A DNA stretch of 64,000 nt from DASQZK01 sp963732905. GTDB taxonomy: Bacteria > Bacteroidota > Bacteroidia > Bacteroidales > GCA-2748055. Of this stretch, positions 17,454-26,779 are shown in pieces. The stretch is from assembly GCA_963732905.1 (NCBI GenBank), contig CAVTBM010000008.1, positions 992,001-1,056,000 of the forward strand, read 5' to 3'. The notes below the pieces were generated by a model. That model was not told the DNA's origin. It saw only the letters and a program-made list of their open reading frames with translations, and ran no database searches. Every line of letters starts with the position of its first letter. Positions within the stretch are counted from its first letter, which is position 1. The position numbers and the translations under genes were made by a program.

Positions 17454-17490
17454 CACATGTATTATTAAACCTAAAAATAAAGTAAACATT

Positions 17491-18123
17491 ATGGCAGTAT
17501 TAGTTGGAAAAAAAGCACCGCACTTTTCTGCACCGGCAGTCATTAACGGCGGTGAAGTAGTAAATGAATTCTCACTTGATCAATTTCTCGGACAAAAATA
17601 TGTTGTATTTTTCTTTTATCCCGCGGATTTCACTTTTGTCTGCCCCACTGAGATAATTGCATTTCAGAATATGATCACAGAATTTGAAAAAAGGAATGTT
17701 GCTGTTGTCGGCTGTTCGGTCGATTCTGAGTTTTCGCACTGGAAATGGCTTCAGACATCCAGAAATGAAGGCGGTATAAAAGGAGTAAAATTCCCGATCG
17801 TTTCAGACCAGGCAAAAACCATTGCTGAAAATTACGATGTTCTGGCCGGCGAATATGAATATAACGAAGACGGGGAAGCCGGTTTCAAAGGGATTCCTCA
17901 GTCTTACAGGGGACTGTTCCTTATAGACCGGAAAGGGATTGTACGGCACCAGGTTGTGAATGATATGCCTCTTGGCAGAAGTGTGAATGAAACGCTCCGT
18001 ATCATCGATGCTCTTCAGTTTTTTGAATTGAATGGAGAAGTTTGTCCCGCTAACTGGCACTCTGGTGAAAAAGCACTGAAGGCAACACATGAAGGAATAG
18101 CCGCCTATCTTTCGGAAAATTAA
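17491..18123 (+). CDS. 2-Cys peroxiredoxin (AhpC/Prx1 type)
   Basis: This 210-aa enzyme reduces hydrogen peroxide and alkyl hydroperoxides in the cytoplasm. The peroxidatic Cys51 lies in DFTFVCPTEI and the resolving Cys185 in NGEVCPANW, the typical 2-Cys arrangement. The GG-containing loop reads GGIKGV rather than GGLG, and there is no C-terminal YF pair, both suggesting a form resistant to overoxidation; this last point is inference. No ahpF follows, so the reductant must come from elsewhere (thioredoxin). It has its own -7 box and a downstream terminator and is therefore a single-gene unit. Confidence 0.95.
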   Translation: MAVLVGKKAPHFSAPAVINGGEVVNEFSLDQFLGQKYVVFFFYPADFTFVCPTEIIAFQNMITEFEKRNVAVVGCSVDSEFSHWKWLQTSRNEGGIKGVKFPIVSDQAKTIAENYDVLAGEYEYNEDGEAGFKGIPQSYRGLFLIDRKGIVRHQVVNDMPLGRSVNETLRIIDALQFFELNGEVCPANWHSGEKALKATHEGIAAYLSEN

Positions 18124-18149
18124 ACCCTGAAAAACAGGTTCATGCTTTT

Positions 18150-18186
18150 AAGAGGTCGCCCATTGATGGTGCGGCCTCTTTTTTTT
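18150..18186 (+). terminator. Rho-independent terminator of the peroxiredoxin gene
   Basis: Arms AAGAGGTCGC (18150-18159) and GCGGCCTCTT (18171-18180, one G-T wobble) enclose an 11-nt loop and are followed by TTTTTT. Confidence 0.9.
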
Positions 18187-18209
18187 ACCTTAGTTGAAAA
18201 TTTTTTCGT

Positions 18210-19532
18210 ATGCTTGAAGACTTCTCATCCTTTATCAAGGACAACGGATTATGCCGACAGTCGGATACTCTACTTCTCGCGGTTTCAGGCGGCATCGATT
18301 CAGTAGTCATGCTTGACCTTTTTCATCACGCCGGTTATTCCTTTGCCATCGTCCATTGCAATTTCAAACTTAGGGGGTCAGATTCAGACGAAGATGAGAT
18401 GTTTGTGAAAGATTTGGGGGAAAAGTATGATGGGGAAGTGTATACCAAATCGTTCAACACCATTGACCACGCTTCCAATAATGGTATCTCTGTGCAGATG
18501 GCAGCCCGGGAACTTAGATATGAATGGTTTGAAGAAATGAGGATTCAGACAGGCAGCGATTACATTGCCACCGCACACAACAAAAACGATATCACTGAAA
18601 CCTTCTTCATCAATCTTTGCCGCGGAACAGGCATCAGAGGTCTCACCGGCATCAGGGAAAAGACCGGGCATCTGATCAGACCGCTGCTCTTCTCAGACCG
18701 GTTTCATATCTCTGAGTATGCCGTGGAACATCATCTTGAATGGAGGGAAGATTCAAGTAATGCTACAACCAAATATGCCAGGAACAAAATACGGCATGGG
18801 GTCATACCGGTGATGGAAGAAATCAATCCCCGCTTCAACGATGTCATGCTCGAAAATATAATGAGACTCAGGGAGGCAGGTGAAATATACCTTCAGGCTC
18901 TCGAATTAAAAAAACAGGAACTCCTGGTCAGGGAAAAACGAAAGATGACCATTCACCTGGACCGGCTGCGAAGCGACAGGTTTGCTCACACCTGGCTTTA
19001 TGGAATACTGAGCGACTTTAGTTTTCCCCCTGCTGTGGTTGACGACGTCATGAAGAGCCTGCGAAGTTCGCCGGGAAAAATATTCTTCTCCCCCACACAC
19101 AGGCTGGTTAAGGACAGGGATACTCTTATAATTGAACCACTGAGACCCGATCAACAAAAGCGCTATTATATCGAAAACCCGTATCTCAATATCGAGGAAC
19201 CTGTTAAACTTTCACTCAGTGTTATAGACTACTCCGACGATTTTGTCATCCCACGGTATCCCGACATTGCATGCCTCGACTATGATTTGCTCGGATTTCC
19301 ACTGATCATCAGGAAATGGGAAAAAGGTGATTATTTCATGCCGTTGGGTATGAAGAACATGAAAAAACTTAGCGATTTCTTCGTCGACAGTAAAATATCA
19401 ATCCCCGACAAGGAAAATACATGGCTGCTTACCAGTGGTAAAAATATAGTCTGGATTATTGGTAAACGTATTGATGACCGCTTTAAGATTACCGGTGATA
19501 CCCGAAGGATCTTACAGATTGAATTGCTCTGA
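18210..19532 (+). CDS. tilS: tRNA(Ile)-lysidine synthetase
   Basis: TilS joins lysine to C34 of the CAU-anticodon tRNA-Ile, changing its specificity to AUA codons. The PP-loop SGGIDS is at residues 26-31, and the N-terminal domain continues with HCNFKLRGSDSDEDE and ATAHNKNDITETFFINLCRGTG. The C-terminal tRNA-binding part (about 345-430) includes IRKWEKGDYFMPLGMKNMKKLSDFFVDSKI. Length 440 aa is standard. It starts with ATG at 18210, 24 nt after the peroxiredoxin terminator. An alternative longer frame in its 3' end belongs to the next gene and is not a separate start. Confidence 0.96.
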   Translation: MLEDFSSFIKDNGLCRQSDTLLLAVSGGIDSVVMLDLFHHAGYSFAIVHCNFKLRGSDSDEDEMFVKDLGEKYDGEVYTKSFNTIDHASNNGISVQMAARELRYEWFEEMRIQTGSDYIATAHNKNDITETFFINLCRGTGIRGLTGIREKTGHLIRPLLFSDRFHISEYAVEHHLEWREDSSNATTKYARNKIRHGVIPVMEEINPRFNDVMLENIMRLREAGEIYLQALELKKQELLVREKRKMTIHLDRLRSDRFAHTWLYGILSDFSFPPAVVDDVMKSLRSSPGKIFFSPTHRLVKDRDTLIIEPLRPDQQKRYYIENPYLNIEEPVKLSLSVIDYSDDFVIPRYPDIACLDYDLLGFPLIIRKWEKGDYFMPLGMKNMKKLSDFFVDSKISIPDKENTWLLTSGKNIVWIIGKRIDDRFKITGDTRRILQIELL

Positions 19533-19713
19533 TCAGAGAGAAAGGAAGGGGAACCTCAACTGCCGGCAAGAAAAAGTGCCTAAAATCCGTTGGTATCTCA
19601 GAATATCATTAATTTTAAAACCACAAAAAATATTCAGGCACAGGATTGCCTTTCCCCTTTCTCAGACGATCCGGAATTATTTACCTGTACCATTCATTCT
19701 TAACAGAAACTTT

Positions 19714-21576
19714 ATGATGAAAAAAATGATAACCATTTCGTTGCTCACACTGATTATGGGAGCTAATGCGAGGCTCAAGGCCCAGGGCCCGGAATCCCTG
19801 CTGATAAATCCGTTGAACAGGCATGGATTGAACCTGAACGGGAAATGGCATTACATTGTCGATCCGTATGAGACTGGTTACTACGACTACCGCTACCAGC
19901 CTTATGATACGTATCCGGATCAGACGAAAGCAGGCGGGGCATTTTACCGCGACCTGCAACAAACAGATAAATCAGAGCTGCTGGAATATAACTTTGACAA
20001 TACTCCCGGCATTCTGGTGCCCGGAGACTGGAACACCCAGGATAGGAGTCTGTTCTATTACGAAGGTTCCATCTGGTACAGAAAGAAATTTGACTTACCG
20101 GCGGGGCAGGAAAATAAACGTTTGTTCCTGTACTTTGGGGCTGCCAATTACCGCGCTGATGTTTACCTGAACGGGGCAAAAGTCGGAACGCACACCGGTG
20201 GCTTTACCCCTTTCAACTTTGAAGTGACAGGTCTGGTCAAACCGTCGGCTAACTCACTGGTTGTTAAGGTTGACAATAAGAGAGTAAAGGAAGGAGTACC
20301 TACCCTGAACACCGACTGGTGGAATTACGGCGGTTTAACCCGTGATGTCAGGCTTATCGAAGTACCTGGGACATTTATCAGGGATTATAAGCTTGATCTT
20401 AAAAAGGGTGAAGGGGATATCATTGAGGGTTATGTGAAACTCGACGGTAAAAATTCGGCCGGCCAGGACGTCACCGTGAATATTCCCGAACTGAAGGTCG
20501 CCAAAACCTTTACCACCGGACAAGATGGAACCGCGGCTTTCCGGTTCAGCGTGAACAAACTTGTCAGGTGGTCACCCGAAAATCCCCGTCTTTATAACAT
20601 TTCATTAACCATGCATTCGGATACCATGAATGACCGGATGGGTTTCAGGACCATTGAAGTCTCAGGAACCGACATCCTGCTCAACGGGAAACCGGTCTTT
20701 TTAAGAGGAATCAGTATCCACGAGGAAAATCCTGTCAGGGGAGCGAGAGCATATTCCGAGGATGATGCGAGAATGCTTCTGGGATGGGCAAAAGAACTGG
20801 GCTGTAATTTTGCCAGGCTCGCCCACTACCCTCATAATGAGCACATGGCCAGGGTTGCTGAAGAAATGGGAATCATGCTCTGGGAAGAGATCCCTGTATA
20901 CTGGACCATTCAATGGAATAATAAGGAAACGTTTCAGAATGCGGAGAACCAGCTCAACGAATTGATTACCAGAGATAAAAACAGGGCTTCCGTGATCGTA
21001 TGGTCTGTTGGCAACGAAACCCCGGTCAGTCCGGAACGGACAACATTCATGTCGGGACTCATCAAGGAGGCTCGCCGGCTTGACGATACCAGGCTGGTCT
21101 CTGCGGCCATGGAGGTAAATTATGAAGATTTTGATAAGAATGTCCTCAAGATCACCGATCCGCTTGGAGCATTCACCGATCTTCTCAGCTTCAACGAATA
21201 CCTCGGCTGGTATACCGGACTCCCCGACAAATGCCGTGACGTTACCTTCCAGTTTGCTTACGATAAGCCGGTATTCATTTCCGAACTCGGAGGTGGTGCC
21301 CTGCAGGGATTTCATGGTGACAGCCTGACCAGGTGGACAGAAGAATTTCAGAAGTACCTGTATGAGGAACAAATCCCGATGCTTAGAAAAATTCAGCCAC
21401 TCAGAGGTATGACCCCCTGGATCCTGGCTGATTTCAGATCGCCTAAACGTCCCCTGCCCTTTATCCAGGACGGGTGGAACAGAAAAGGACTGATCGGACA
21501 GAAAGGCGATAAGAAAGAAGCCTTTTATGTGTTGAGGGACTTCTATCTCTGGAAGAAAAAAGAAATGGAAAAATAA
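19714..21576 (+). CDS. Glycoside hydrolase family 2 protein (beta-glucuronidase/beta-galactosidase type)
   Basis: An exported GH2 enzyme of 620 aa (signal to about residue 23, ending KAQ). Domains in order: sugar-binding jelly roll (about 35-215, with DWNTQDRSLFYYEGSIWYRKKF), an immunoglobulin-like middle (about 220-315), and a TIM barrel from about 320. The acid/base is Glu435 in SVGNET and the nucleophile Glu524 in FISELGGG. The shape is closest to beta-glucuronidases, but the sugar cannot be assigned. The ATG at 19714 is chosen because a longer frame to 19459 would overlap tilS and bury the signal peptide. There are no SusC/SusD or other glycosidases beside it. Confidence 0.88.
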   Translation: MMKKMITISLLTLIMGANARLKAQGPESLLINPLNRHGLNLNGKWHYIVDPYETGYYDYRYQPYDTYPDQTKAGGAFYRDLQQTDKSELLEYNFDNTPGILVPGDWNTQDRSLFYYEGSIWYRKKFDLPAGQENKRLFLYFGAANYRADVYLNGAKVGTHTGGFTPFNFEVTGLVKPSANSLVVKVDNKRVKEGVPTLNTDWWNYGGLTRDVRLIEVPGTFIRDYKLDLKKGEGDIIEGYVKLDGKNSAGQDVTVNIPELKVAKTFTTGQDGTAAFRFSVNKLVRWSPENPRLYNISLTMHSDTMNDRMGFRTIEVSGTDILLNGKPVFLRGISIHEENPVRGARAYSEDDARMLLGWAKELGCNFARLAHYPHNEHMARVAEEMGIMLWEEIPVYWTIQWNNKETFQNAENQLNELITRDKNRASVIVWSVGNETPVSPERTTFMSGLIKEARRLDDTRLVSAAMEVNYEDFDKNVLKITDPLGAFTDLLSFNEYLGWYTGLPDKCRDVTFQFAYDKPVFISELGGGALQGFHGDSLTRWTEEFQKYLYEEQIPMLRKIQPLRGMTPWILADFRSPKRPLPFIQDGWNRKGLIGQKGDKKEAFYVLRDFYLWKKKEMEK

Positions 21577-21620
21577 GCATACAGAGCATGGCCGGAATGA
21601 GAAAATAACAAGCCTTTTCC

Positions 21621-22445
21621 TTATGCTGTCACAAATGTTTCACCCAACCCCAGGTGAATAAAATTTTCCTGCCAGGCTTCCTGGAAATATTTAGTGGCGG
21701 TATCACCGGTGCAATGCGAAGGTGCGATCTTTCGTATTTTCAACCCCAACAGGCGGTCAATGATACTCTGAATTTCCCTCTCATCAAGGGCTTCCAGGTG
21801 GAATCCTCCAGTTATCAGTTCAAGGTCGCTGTCCTTGAAATGGCTCCGGGCAAAAGCTGCAATATTTTCAATTCCCGGGTGTGAGCAACCGGTTAACAGG
21901 TATGATTTTCCATTCCGGTTAATCATCAGGGACTGTTCCGATAAAGCCTTCCCTTTATGATTTCCCGGCAGAGGTCCAGTAGTCCAGATCTCACCCGTAA
22001 TACACTGAGGGGCGGATACGGGGATGATGTCAGATCCGGGTGAAAGAACTCTGATCTGTTCTTCAATATCTGCAGGCACAAATATAGGAATCTGGCGTTT
22101 AAGTTTACTGGTTATGACCGGCAAACCGTTCACATGATCCCAATGCTCATGTGAGATGACGATGGAATGCAGGCGGGTCAGATCAATACCCGAGGCTGTA
22201 ATATTTTCAAGCAGGATATTGCCGTCACTTCCGGTATCAAAGAGCACTGCTCCTTCCTGGTTCTCGATCCACATAGCAAAACCCCACGATTTCTGCAAAC
22301 ACGGATCTGCTGAAATATTGTTAAATACAACCGTCATTGTCAGAGAATCCTGGTCCTTTGCTGTTTCATCTGTCTGCGGATCCCCTGAAATATAATAACC
22401 GGGGGATTTTAATGTCTTATCTTCTGAATAATCCTGATCCTTCAT
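21621..22445 (-). CDS. MBL-fold metallohydrolase
   Basis: This 274-aa enzyme has the metallo-beta-lactamase motif SHEHWDHVNGL (His99, His101, Asp103, His104), the downstream ligands in TGCSHPGIENI and GGFHL, and a C-terminal SHCTG. It belongs with the archaeal-type proteins annotated as 7,8-dihydropterin-6-methyl-4-(beta-D-ribofuranosyl)aminobenzene 5'-phosphate synthase-like. The actual substrate is unknown. It has an unusual N-terminal 35-residue acidic, Asp/Gln-rich extension before the fold. It converges with the GH2 gene and is followed 59 bp upstream by the epimerase gene in the same direction. Confidence 0.85.
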   Translation of the reverse strand: MKDQDYSEDKTLKSPGYYISGDPQTDETAKDQDSLTMTVVFNNISADPCLQKSWGFAMWIENQEGAVLFDTGSDGNILLENITASGIDLTRLHSIVISHEHWDHVNGLPVITSKLKRQIPIFVPADIEEQIRVLSPGSDIIPVSAPQCITGEIWTTGPLPGNHKGKALSEQSLMINRNGKSYLLTGCSHPGIENIAAFARSHFKDSDLELITGGFHLEALDEREIQSIIDRLLGLKIRKIAPSHCTGDTATKYFQEAWQENFIHLGLGETFVTA

Positions 22446-22504
22446 AACCTTGTAATTTTTGTATGATTTTACCTTTCAGTTCATCATATATTCTGATTCT
22501 GAAC

Positions 22505-23443
22505 TTAAGTGATTTGCTGATTTTGATTTTTTAATTCTGCCACAATTCGCTGAATAGCCTCTCCCGGACTGACAGCTTTATATCCGAATTTGCGGCTAAA
22601 TTTAGAACTGTCAAAAAAATAATCCCTGTCATACTGATAGGCCATTTCTTTAAATTCCCGTAATACCGGAACAAACAGACCCGAAATACCCATCATCCAT
22701 ATGGGTAAAACCTGGACTGAGGGTTTAACATCGAGTTCCTTCGCAAACAGTTCTACCCATTGTTTTCCTGTCAGCTTGGTATTATCTGTAGGTAAATGCC
22801 AGGTTTGTCCGAAGGCTTCCGGTGTATTTCCCAAAATTGCCGTTGCCCTGGCTGCATCAGGAACAAATGTGCAAGTATGTACTTTATCCAGATTGGCAAA
22901 CCACATAGCTTTCTTGCCTTTTTGCAAATTTTTAGGAACAAGCTCAACCAAAACACTGTTCGAAAGGCCAATAAAATCAGCGGATCGGGCAATTAAAGCC
23001 TTAAGCTTCCCCAATTTAACCTCTTCCATAATCATCCCGACAATCTTTTCCCTCACTTTTCCCTTCCGGCTTGACGGACGTACCGGAGTTTCTTCAGTCA
23101 TATGTCCTATATAATTCTTATCGTAGAGGTAAACATTATCAAAAAATACAAGCCATGCATTATGCCGGATACAACTATCAATGACACTCCGGATGAATGG
23201 CGGCCATGTTTTTTCCCAGACCTTTTTTTTGTACTCAAATCCGACGGTTACATATACAATATTCGATCCCTCGACAGCCTTATCAAGCTGCACGGGATCT
23301 GTCACATCAGCAGCGAACAACTCGTCCGATTCATTAATTTTGGTGGGATGACGACTGACCAGCCTTATTCTGTCAGTGTATACCAGAAGTTCTTTTGCCA
23401 GTATTGTTCCGATACCACCACCGGAACCAATGATAGTCTGCAT
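22505..23443 (-). CDS. NAD-binding epimerase/dehydratase-like protein (atypical SDR)
   Basis: The 312-aa protein starts with a Rossmann motif (IIGSGGGIGTILAKEL), and has VYVTVGFEYKKKVWEKTWPPFIRSVIDSC in the central part. These features mark an NAD(P)-binding atypical short-chain dehydrogenase of the extended or NmrA kind. The region FFDNVYLYDKN replaces the standard YxxxK, so an enzymatic activity is not certain. It lies upstream of the MBL gene with a 59-bp gap and probably shares its transcript. Function is not recognisable. Confidence 0.78.
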   Translation of the reverse strand: MQTIIGSGGGIGTILAKELLVYTDRIRLVSRHPTKINESDELFAADVTDPVQLDKAVEGSNIVYVTVGFEYKKKVWEKTWPPFIRSVIDSCIRHNAWLVFFDNVYLYDKNYIGHMTEETPVRPSSRKGKVREKIVGMIMEEVKLGKLKALIARSADFIGLSNSVLVELVPKNLQKGKKAMWFANLDKVHTCTFVPDAARATAILGNTPEAFGQTWHLPTDNTKLTGKQWVELFAKELDVKPSVQVLPIWMMGISGLFVPVLREFKEMAYQYDRDYFFDSSKFSRKFGYKAVSPGEAIQRIVAELKNQNQQIT

Positions 23444-23589
23444 AGCTTCATGATTATTATTATGTATTATATAACATTATAATAATCCTAATGTTGAATC
23501 AGGATCCAAAAACTATGTTTTTTTGATTATAAAATGAACCTTCCATGCCACCATTATAAATTTTAATAGAGGTGGAAAAAAGGACGTAA

Positions 23590-23657
23590 ACTTAGCGAAG
23601 CGATCTCACGACCGAAGGGAGTAACTTAGCGAAGCGATCTCACGACCGAAGGGAGTA
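23590..23657. repeat. Tandem pair of identical 34-bp repeats
   Basis: Units at 23590-23623 and 23624-23657 are exact copies starting ACTTAGCGAAGCG and ending GAAGGGAGTA. They sit in a noncoding stretch and share no similarity that I can see with anything else in the window. Confidence 0.9.
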
Positions 23658-23734
23658 AAATCAAGCATAATTCAAGAAGAATGGAGCATGGAAGCACTAT
23701 GAGACCAATAACTTAAATTAACTTTTTTCTTATG

Positions 23735-23759
23735 AAAAAATTCAGGCCCGGGTCCTGAA
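23735..23759 (-). terminator. Second (distal) terminator of the 213-aa protein gene
   Basis: On the minus strand arms TTCAGG and CCTGAA around a 7-nt loop are followed by a run of six T. It lies behind the first hairpin. Confidence 0.7.
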
Positions 23760-23784
23760 AACAGGTCTACTGACTGAGAATATG

Positions 23785-23821
23785 AAAAAAAAGGTTCAGG
23801 AATTAGTATGTAGCCTGAACC
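23785..23821 (-). terminator. First terminator of the 213-aa protein gene
   Basis: On the minus strand GGTTCAGG pairs with CCTGAACC around a 13-nt loop and is followed by eight T. It lies about 45 nt after the stop. Confidence 0.9.
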
Positions 23822-23866
23822 CGCGGAAAATATTTTGCAGGTAACAATGATAAAAAGAATGCCTTT

Positions 23867-24508
23867 CTAGTGGGAGTTCCTCAGCTTATTGATCTCATCG
23901 AGATGTTTCCGTTTAACCACCTCCATTTGTTCTCTGGAATGTTTTCGGTGATCTTCAAATTCCTCTTTCAATTCGTTCAGATCCCTTTTCATCTGGACCG
24001 TAACTTTATTACTCCTATTAAAGAGTCCGATGAAAACGGCAAGTAAAGCGATCAGTCCGGTGATCAGTGTCCATAGTATCCCGTTATAGAGATTTTTATG
24101 CATCCTCATGCCAAACAGGATCAGGCTGTCTCGTTCTTTAATGGCTGTTTGAAGCTGAATCCTGGTTTGTTGTAATAGGGAATTCAGCGAATCGATCCGG
24201 GAGTCTTTCTGATTTATCTGGATTTGTTTTCCAACAATATCACCTCGCATAGATTTCACAGAGTCTGCAAAATGAGCCCTAAAAGTAAAAACCCAGGATT
24301 TCTTAATGACTTTGTAATCCTCGTAATTGCTCGATTTATCAACCATATAATCATATTGCTCCTCAATTGTGCCCGTATTCAGTGATGGTTTTTGCTCATC
24401 ATCGGTTTGGGCCGACGTCAGATTAAAGGATGAAGCAAGTAAAATAATAGTAATGAAAGCAAACAGGTGTTGACTCAACTCGCGTGATAAGTAGTTTCTC
24501 CTCTGCAT
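23867..24508 (-). CDS. Small membrane coiled-coil protein conserved in Bacteroidota
   Basis: The 213-aa protein has a signal peptide or first membrane segment (about 12-33), a helical periplasmic stretch rich in Ser and Gln (about 95-130), a membrane segment at about 144-163 and a cytoplasmic charged coiled coil (about 172-211, KRDLNELKEEFEDHRKHSREQMEVV). The segments NTGTIEEQYDYMVDKSSNYEDYKVIKK and LRNSH-type end resemble a family I recall as wrongly annotated tRNA (guanine-N1)-methyltransferase in Flavobacteria; it has no methyltransferase motifs. Function unknown. It is a single-gene unit with two terminators. Confidence 0.75.
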   Translation of the reverse strand: MQRRNYLSRELSQHLFAFITIILLASSFNLTSAQTDDEQKPSLNTGTIEEQYDYMVDKSSNYEDYKVIKKSWVFTFRAHFADSVKSMRGDIVGKQIQINQKDSRIDSLNSLLQQTRIQLQTAIKERDSLILFGMRMHKNLYNGILWTLITGLIALLAVFIGLFNRSNKVTVQMKRDLNELKEEFEDHRKHSREQMEVVKRKHLDEINKLRNSH

Positions 24509-24857
24509 ATTCCTGGTTTTAGTGTTAATTTGTTTTTTAACGATGATTGTGCACTAAAAATTGTTCTAAAAAAGAGAGATGAATAAAAATTTGACATACC
24601 ATTTATAATGTTGATAAAATTACATATTACTTACTGGAAATGGTCACATTATCCGCGGGAAATTTGCTTTCACACTTCATTATTCTTTCATTAACACCAG
24701 ATATTGGCGTTTAACCGGCACAATATCCCGGAAATTAAAGGAGCGGACATTTCTTCCGTATTCTTTTTCTTTCATGAACTATCGGAAATAGAACAATGTT
24801 TTTTAAAACAGGTTTTATATCTTTAGGATCAAAGATTACTCATCAACACTACTCAAC
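24509..24857. other. Intergenic region, nothing recognised
   Basis: About 350 AT-rich bp between divergent genes. It must hold promoters of both, but I find no exact -7 box and no RNA gene. Confidence 0.4.
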
Positions 24858-25742
24858 ATGATAAAAAGAAAATGGCGATCCCTTTTGTATGTACTTCTCC
24901 TGGCAGTCATAGGCTCCCCAATGAAATCCTGTTCCGGCGAAAGACACAAACAGACCGGTAACAGGAATGAAGTCAGTACTCCCGACACCCTGGCATTAAT
25001 CCACAGGATTGACTCCTTCAAAAAAGCCGGATATTCTATGACAGACCTTCATGCGCACCTGAAAGGGGGCCTTACCCTGGAAGATGTAACAAAATACTCC
25101 CAACTCACAGGAATTACTTACGGTATTGCAGCTAATTGCGGTCTTGGATTTCCGATTACCGGGGATTCTGCTCTGATGGTATATTATCATTCGCTGGACG
25201 GATATCCTTTTGCCCGCGGAATTCAGGCTGAAGGCAGGGAATGGATAAAGCTTTTCTCCCCTGATTCGGTCGCTAAATTCGACTATGCCTTTACTGATGC
25301 CATGACCTTTACAGATGATAAGGGACGCAGGACCAGACTATGGATGAAAGATGAAGTCTGGGTCGAAGATGAACAGGCATTTATGGACATGCTGGTGAAC
25401 AGGATCACCGGCATTATGGAAGACGAGCCGATCAATATTTATGTCAATGCCACATTTATTCCCCAGGTGATCCAGTCCAGGTATGATGAACTTTGGACAC
25501 CCGAAAGAATGGACAAAGTCATATCTGCAGCCGTAAAAAATCATATTGCCATTGAAATCGGAGCCAGGTATAAAATACCTTCAGCCACGTTTATTAAAAG
25601 AGCTAAAGCCGCCGGGGTGAAATTCACAATGGGAACCAACAACGGGGATAAAAACCTTGGCTTTCTTGAATACTGCATGGACATGATCGAACAGTGCGGT
25701 TTAGAACCGGATGACTTTTACACGGTAAGCCAAAAGGACTGA
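24858..25742 (+). CDS. PHP-like metal-dependent hydrolase, lipoprotein-type
   Basis: A 294-aa exported protein; the first 25 residues form a signal and Cys25 (GSPMKSC) could be lipidated, though the lipobox is poor. TDLHAHLKGGL (63-70) is the first metal-binding motif of PHP or amidohydrolase domains, and the C-terminal part contains IEIGARYKIPSATFIKRAKAAGVKFTMGTNNGDKNLG, the end of a TIM-like barrel. A hydrolase of phosphoester or amide bonds is likely, but the substrate is unknown. It stands alone; the next gene, def, is in the opposite direction. Confidence 0.7.
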   Translation: MIKRKWRSLLYVLLLAVIGSPMKSCSGERHKQTGNRNEVSTPDTLALIHRIDSFKKAGYSMTDLHAHLKGGLTLEDVTKYSQLTGITYGIAANCGLGFPITGDSALMVYYHSLDGYPFARGIQAEGREWIKLFSPDSVAKFDYAFTDAMTFTDDKGRRTRLWMKDEVWVEDEQAFMDMLVNRITGIMEDEPINIYVNATFIPQVIQSRYDELWTPERMDKVISAAVKNHIAIEIGARYKIPSATFIKRAKAAGVKFTMGTNNGDKNLGFLEYCMDMIEQCGLEPDDFYTVSQKD

Positions 25743-25998
25743 AGCCGGAATATTGACCAGATCCTGAGAAATAGTCCCGGGAGTAATCTTGCTGAAAAAA
25801 CTACTGTATCGATGGCATTATGACAAATATTGCCGTCTAAAACACTGTAGGAGGAAGAATAAAGAGAGAATGCCGCGAGGATAAAAGCCGGCAGAGTCGT
25901 CAGCCTGCTCTTTTTGAAATCCACCGTTTACAGAAATAAGGATGGCTGATAAGATTTAGTAAGGATGATATAAAATTCGTTCAGACTAAACAAAATAT

Positions 25999-26577
25999 TC
26001 AACCGGCAAACTTCATCCTGTACCTTGTCTTCACCTTGCCTTCGGAGATTTTCCTGATCCGGCCGTTAATCATCCGTTTTTTTAAGGGTGAAAGGTAATC
26101 GGAAAAGAGTTTTCCTTCGAGGTGATCATATTCATGCTGAATGATCCTGGATGTTTTTCCGCTGAATTCCCTGGTCTGTAATTCAAAATTCCGGTCGTAA
26201 TACTTAATTTTAATCGTCAGCGGTCTTTCCACTTCATCCCATATTCCGGGGATACTCAGACAACCTTCGGCGTCTGTCCATACTTCTTCAGACCTGAAGG
26301 TTATCACCGGGTTGATAAAGGTCTCAGTGATACCTTTATCTCCGATAAACCATTCTCTTTCCTCTTCATCGAGGTATTCGTAAGTGCTTTTACTATCAAC
26401 GATAAAAATACGGCTTGCCTCCCCGATTTGCGGAGCTGCCAGGCCGACTCCATCGGCGGCATATAAAGTATCCCAAAGGTTATCGATCAGGGTTTTGATT
26501 CCTGCCTGCCCCGGACCAACCTCCATACATCTGGTTCTTAATACTTTGTTCCCTACTGAAACTACGGGTACTATCAT
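25999..26577 (-). CDS. def: Peptide deformylase
   Basis: This metalloenzyme removes the N-formyl group from nascent proteins. The 192 residues include GVGLAAPQIG (43-52), EGCLSIP with the metal ligand Cys106, and QHEYDHLEG with His148, Glu149 and His152. Length and the C-terminal extension after the HEYDH box are within normal limits. It is separated from tyrA by about 200 bp with no terminator that I can see, so it may be on its own promoter. Confidence 0.96.
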   Translation of the reverse strand: MIVPVVSVGNKVLRTRCMEVGPGQAGIKTLIDNLWDTLYAADGVGLAAPQIGEASRIFIVDSKSTYEYLDEEEREWFIGDKGITETFINPVITFRSEEVWTDAEGCLSIPGIWDEVERPLTIKIKYYDRNFELQTREFSGKTSRIIQHEYDHLEGKLFSDYLSPLKKRMINGRIRKISEGKVKTRYRMKFAG

Positions 26578-26779
26578 CAGGTATTGACTTAATTCTGTTT
26601 CAATTTAAACCAGCTGAATAACAGCGTTTTCAAAAATGCAAAAATAATATTTTTTATGAAAAACCGAAAATAAGTAAAACGGCAAGTCGCATTGACCAAT
26701 AAACATGTGGATTAAAGGCCAGTGATAATTATTACGTATTATAATCTGATGTGTTACAGGACATTCGTTATTTCATGAT

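Larger units (their letters stand above)
23444..23866. other. Intergenic region with direct repeats and terminators
   Basis: About 420 bp between two minus-strand genes. It holds two 34-bp direct repeats and two terminators of the downstream gene, listed separately. I see no ORF or RNA gene in the remainder. Confidence 0.6.

Noticed and set aside
21577..21620. Terminator between the GH2 gene and the MBL gene
   Set aside because: Only a 6-bp AGCATA/TATGCT pair with a long loop is present, too weak to call.
23590..23657. CRISPR array
   Set aside because: Only two repeats and no spacers or cas genes.
25718..25924. 68-codon minus-strand ORF that begins like a signal peptide
   Set aside because: It overlaps the 3' end of the PHP-like gene, has no homologue that I recognise and ends without domain; could be a decayed fragment but unsupported.
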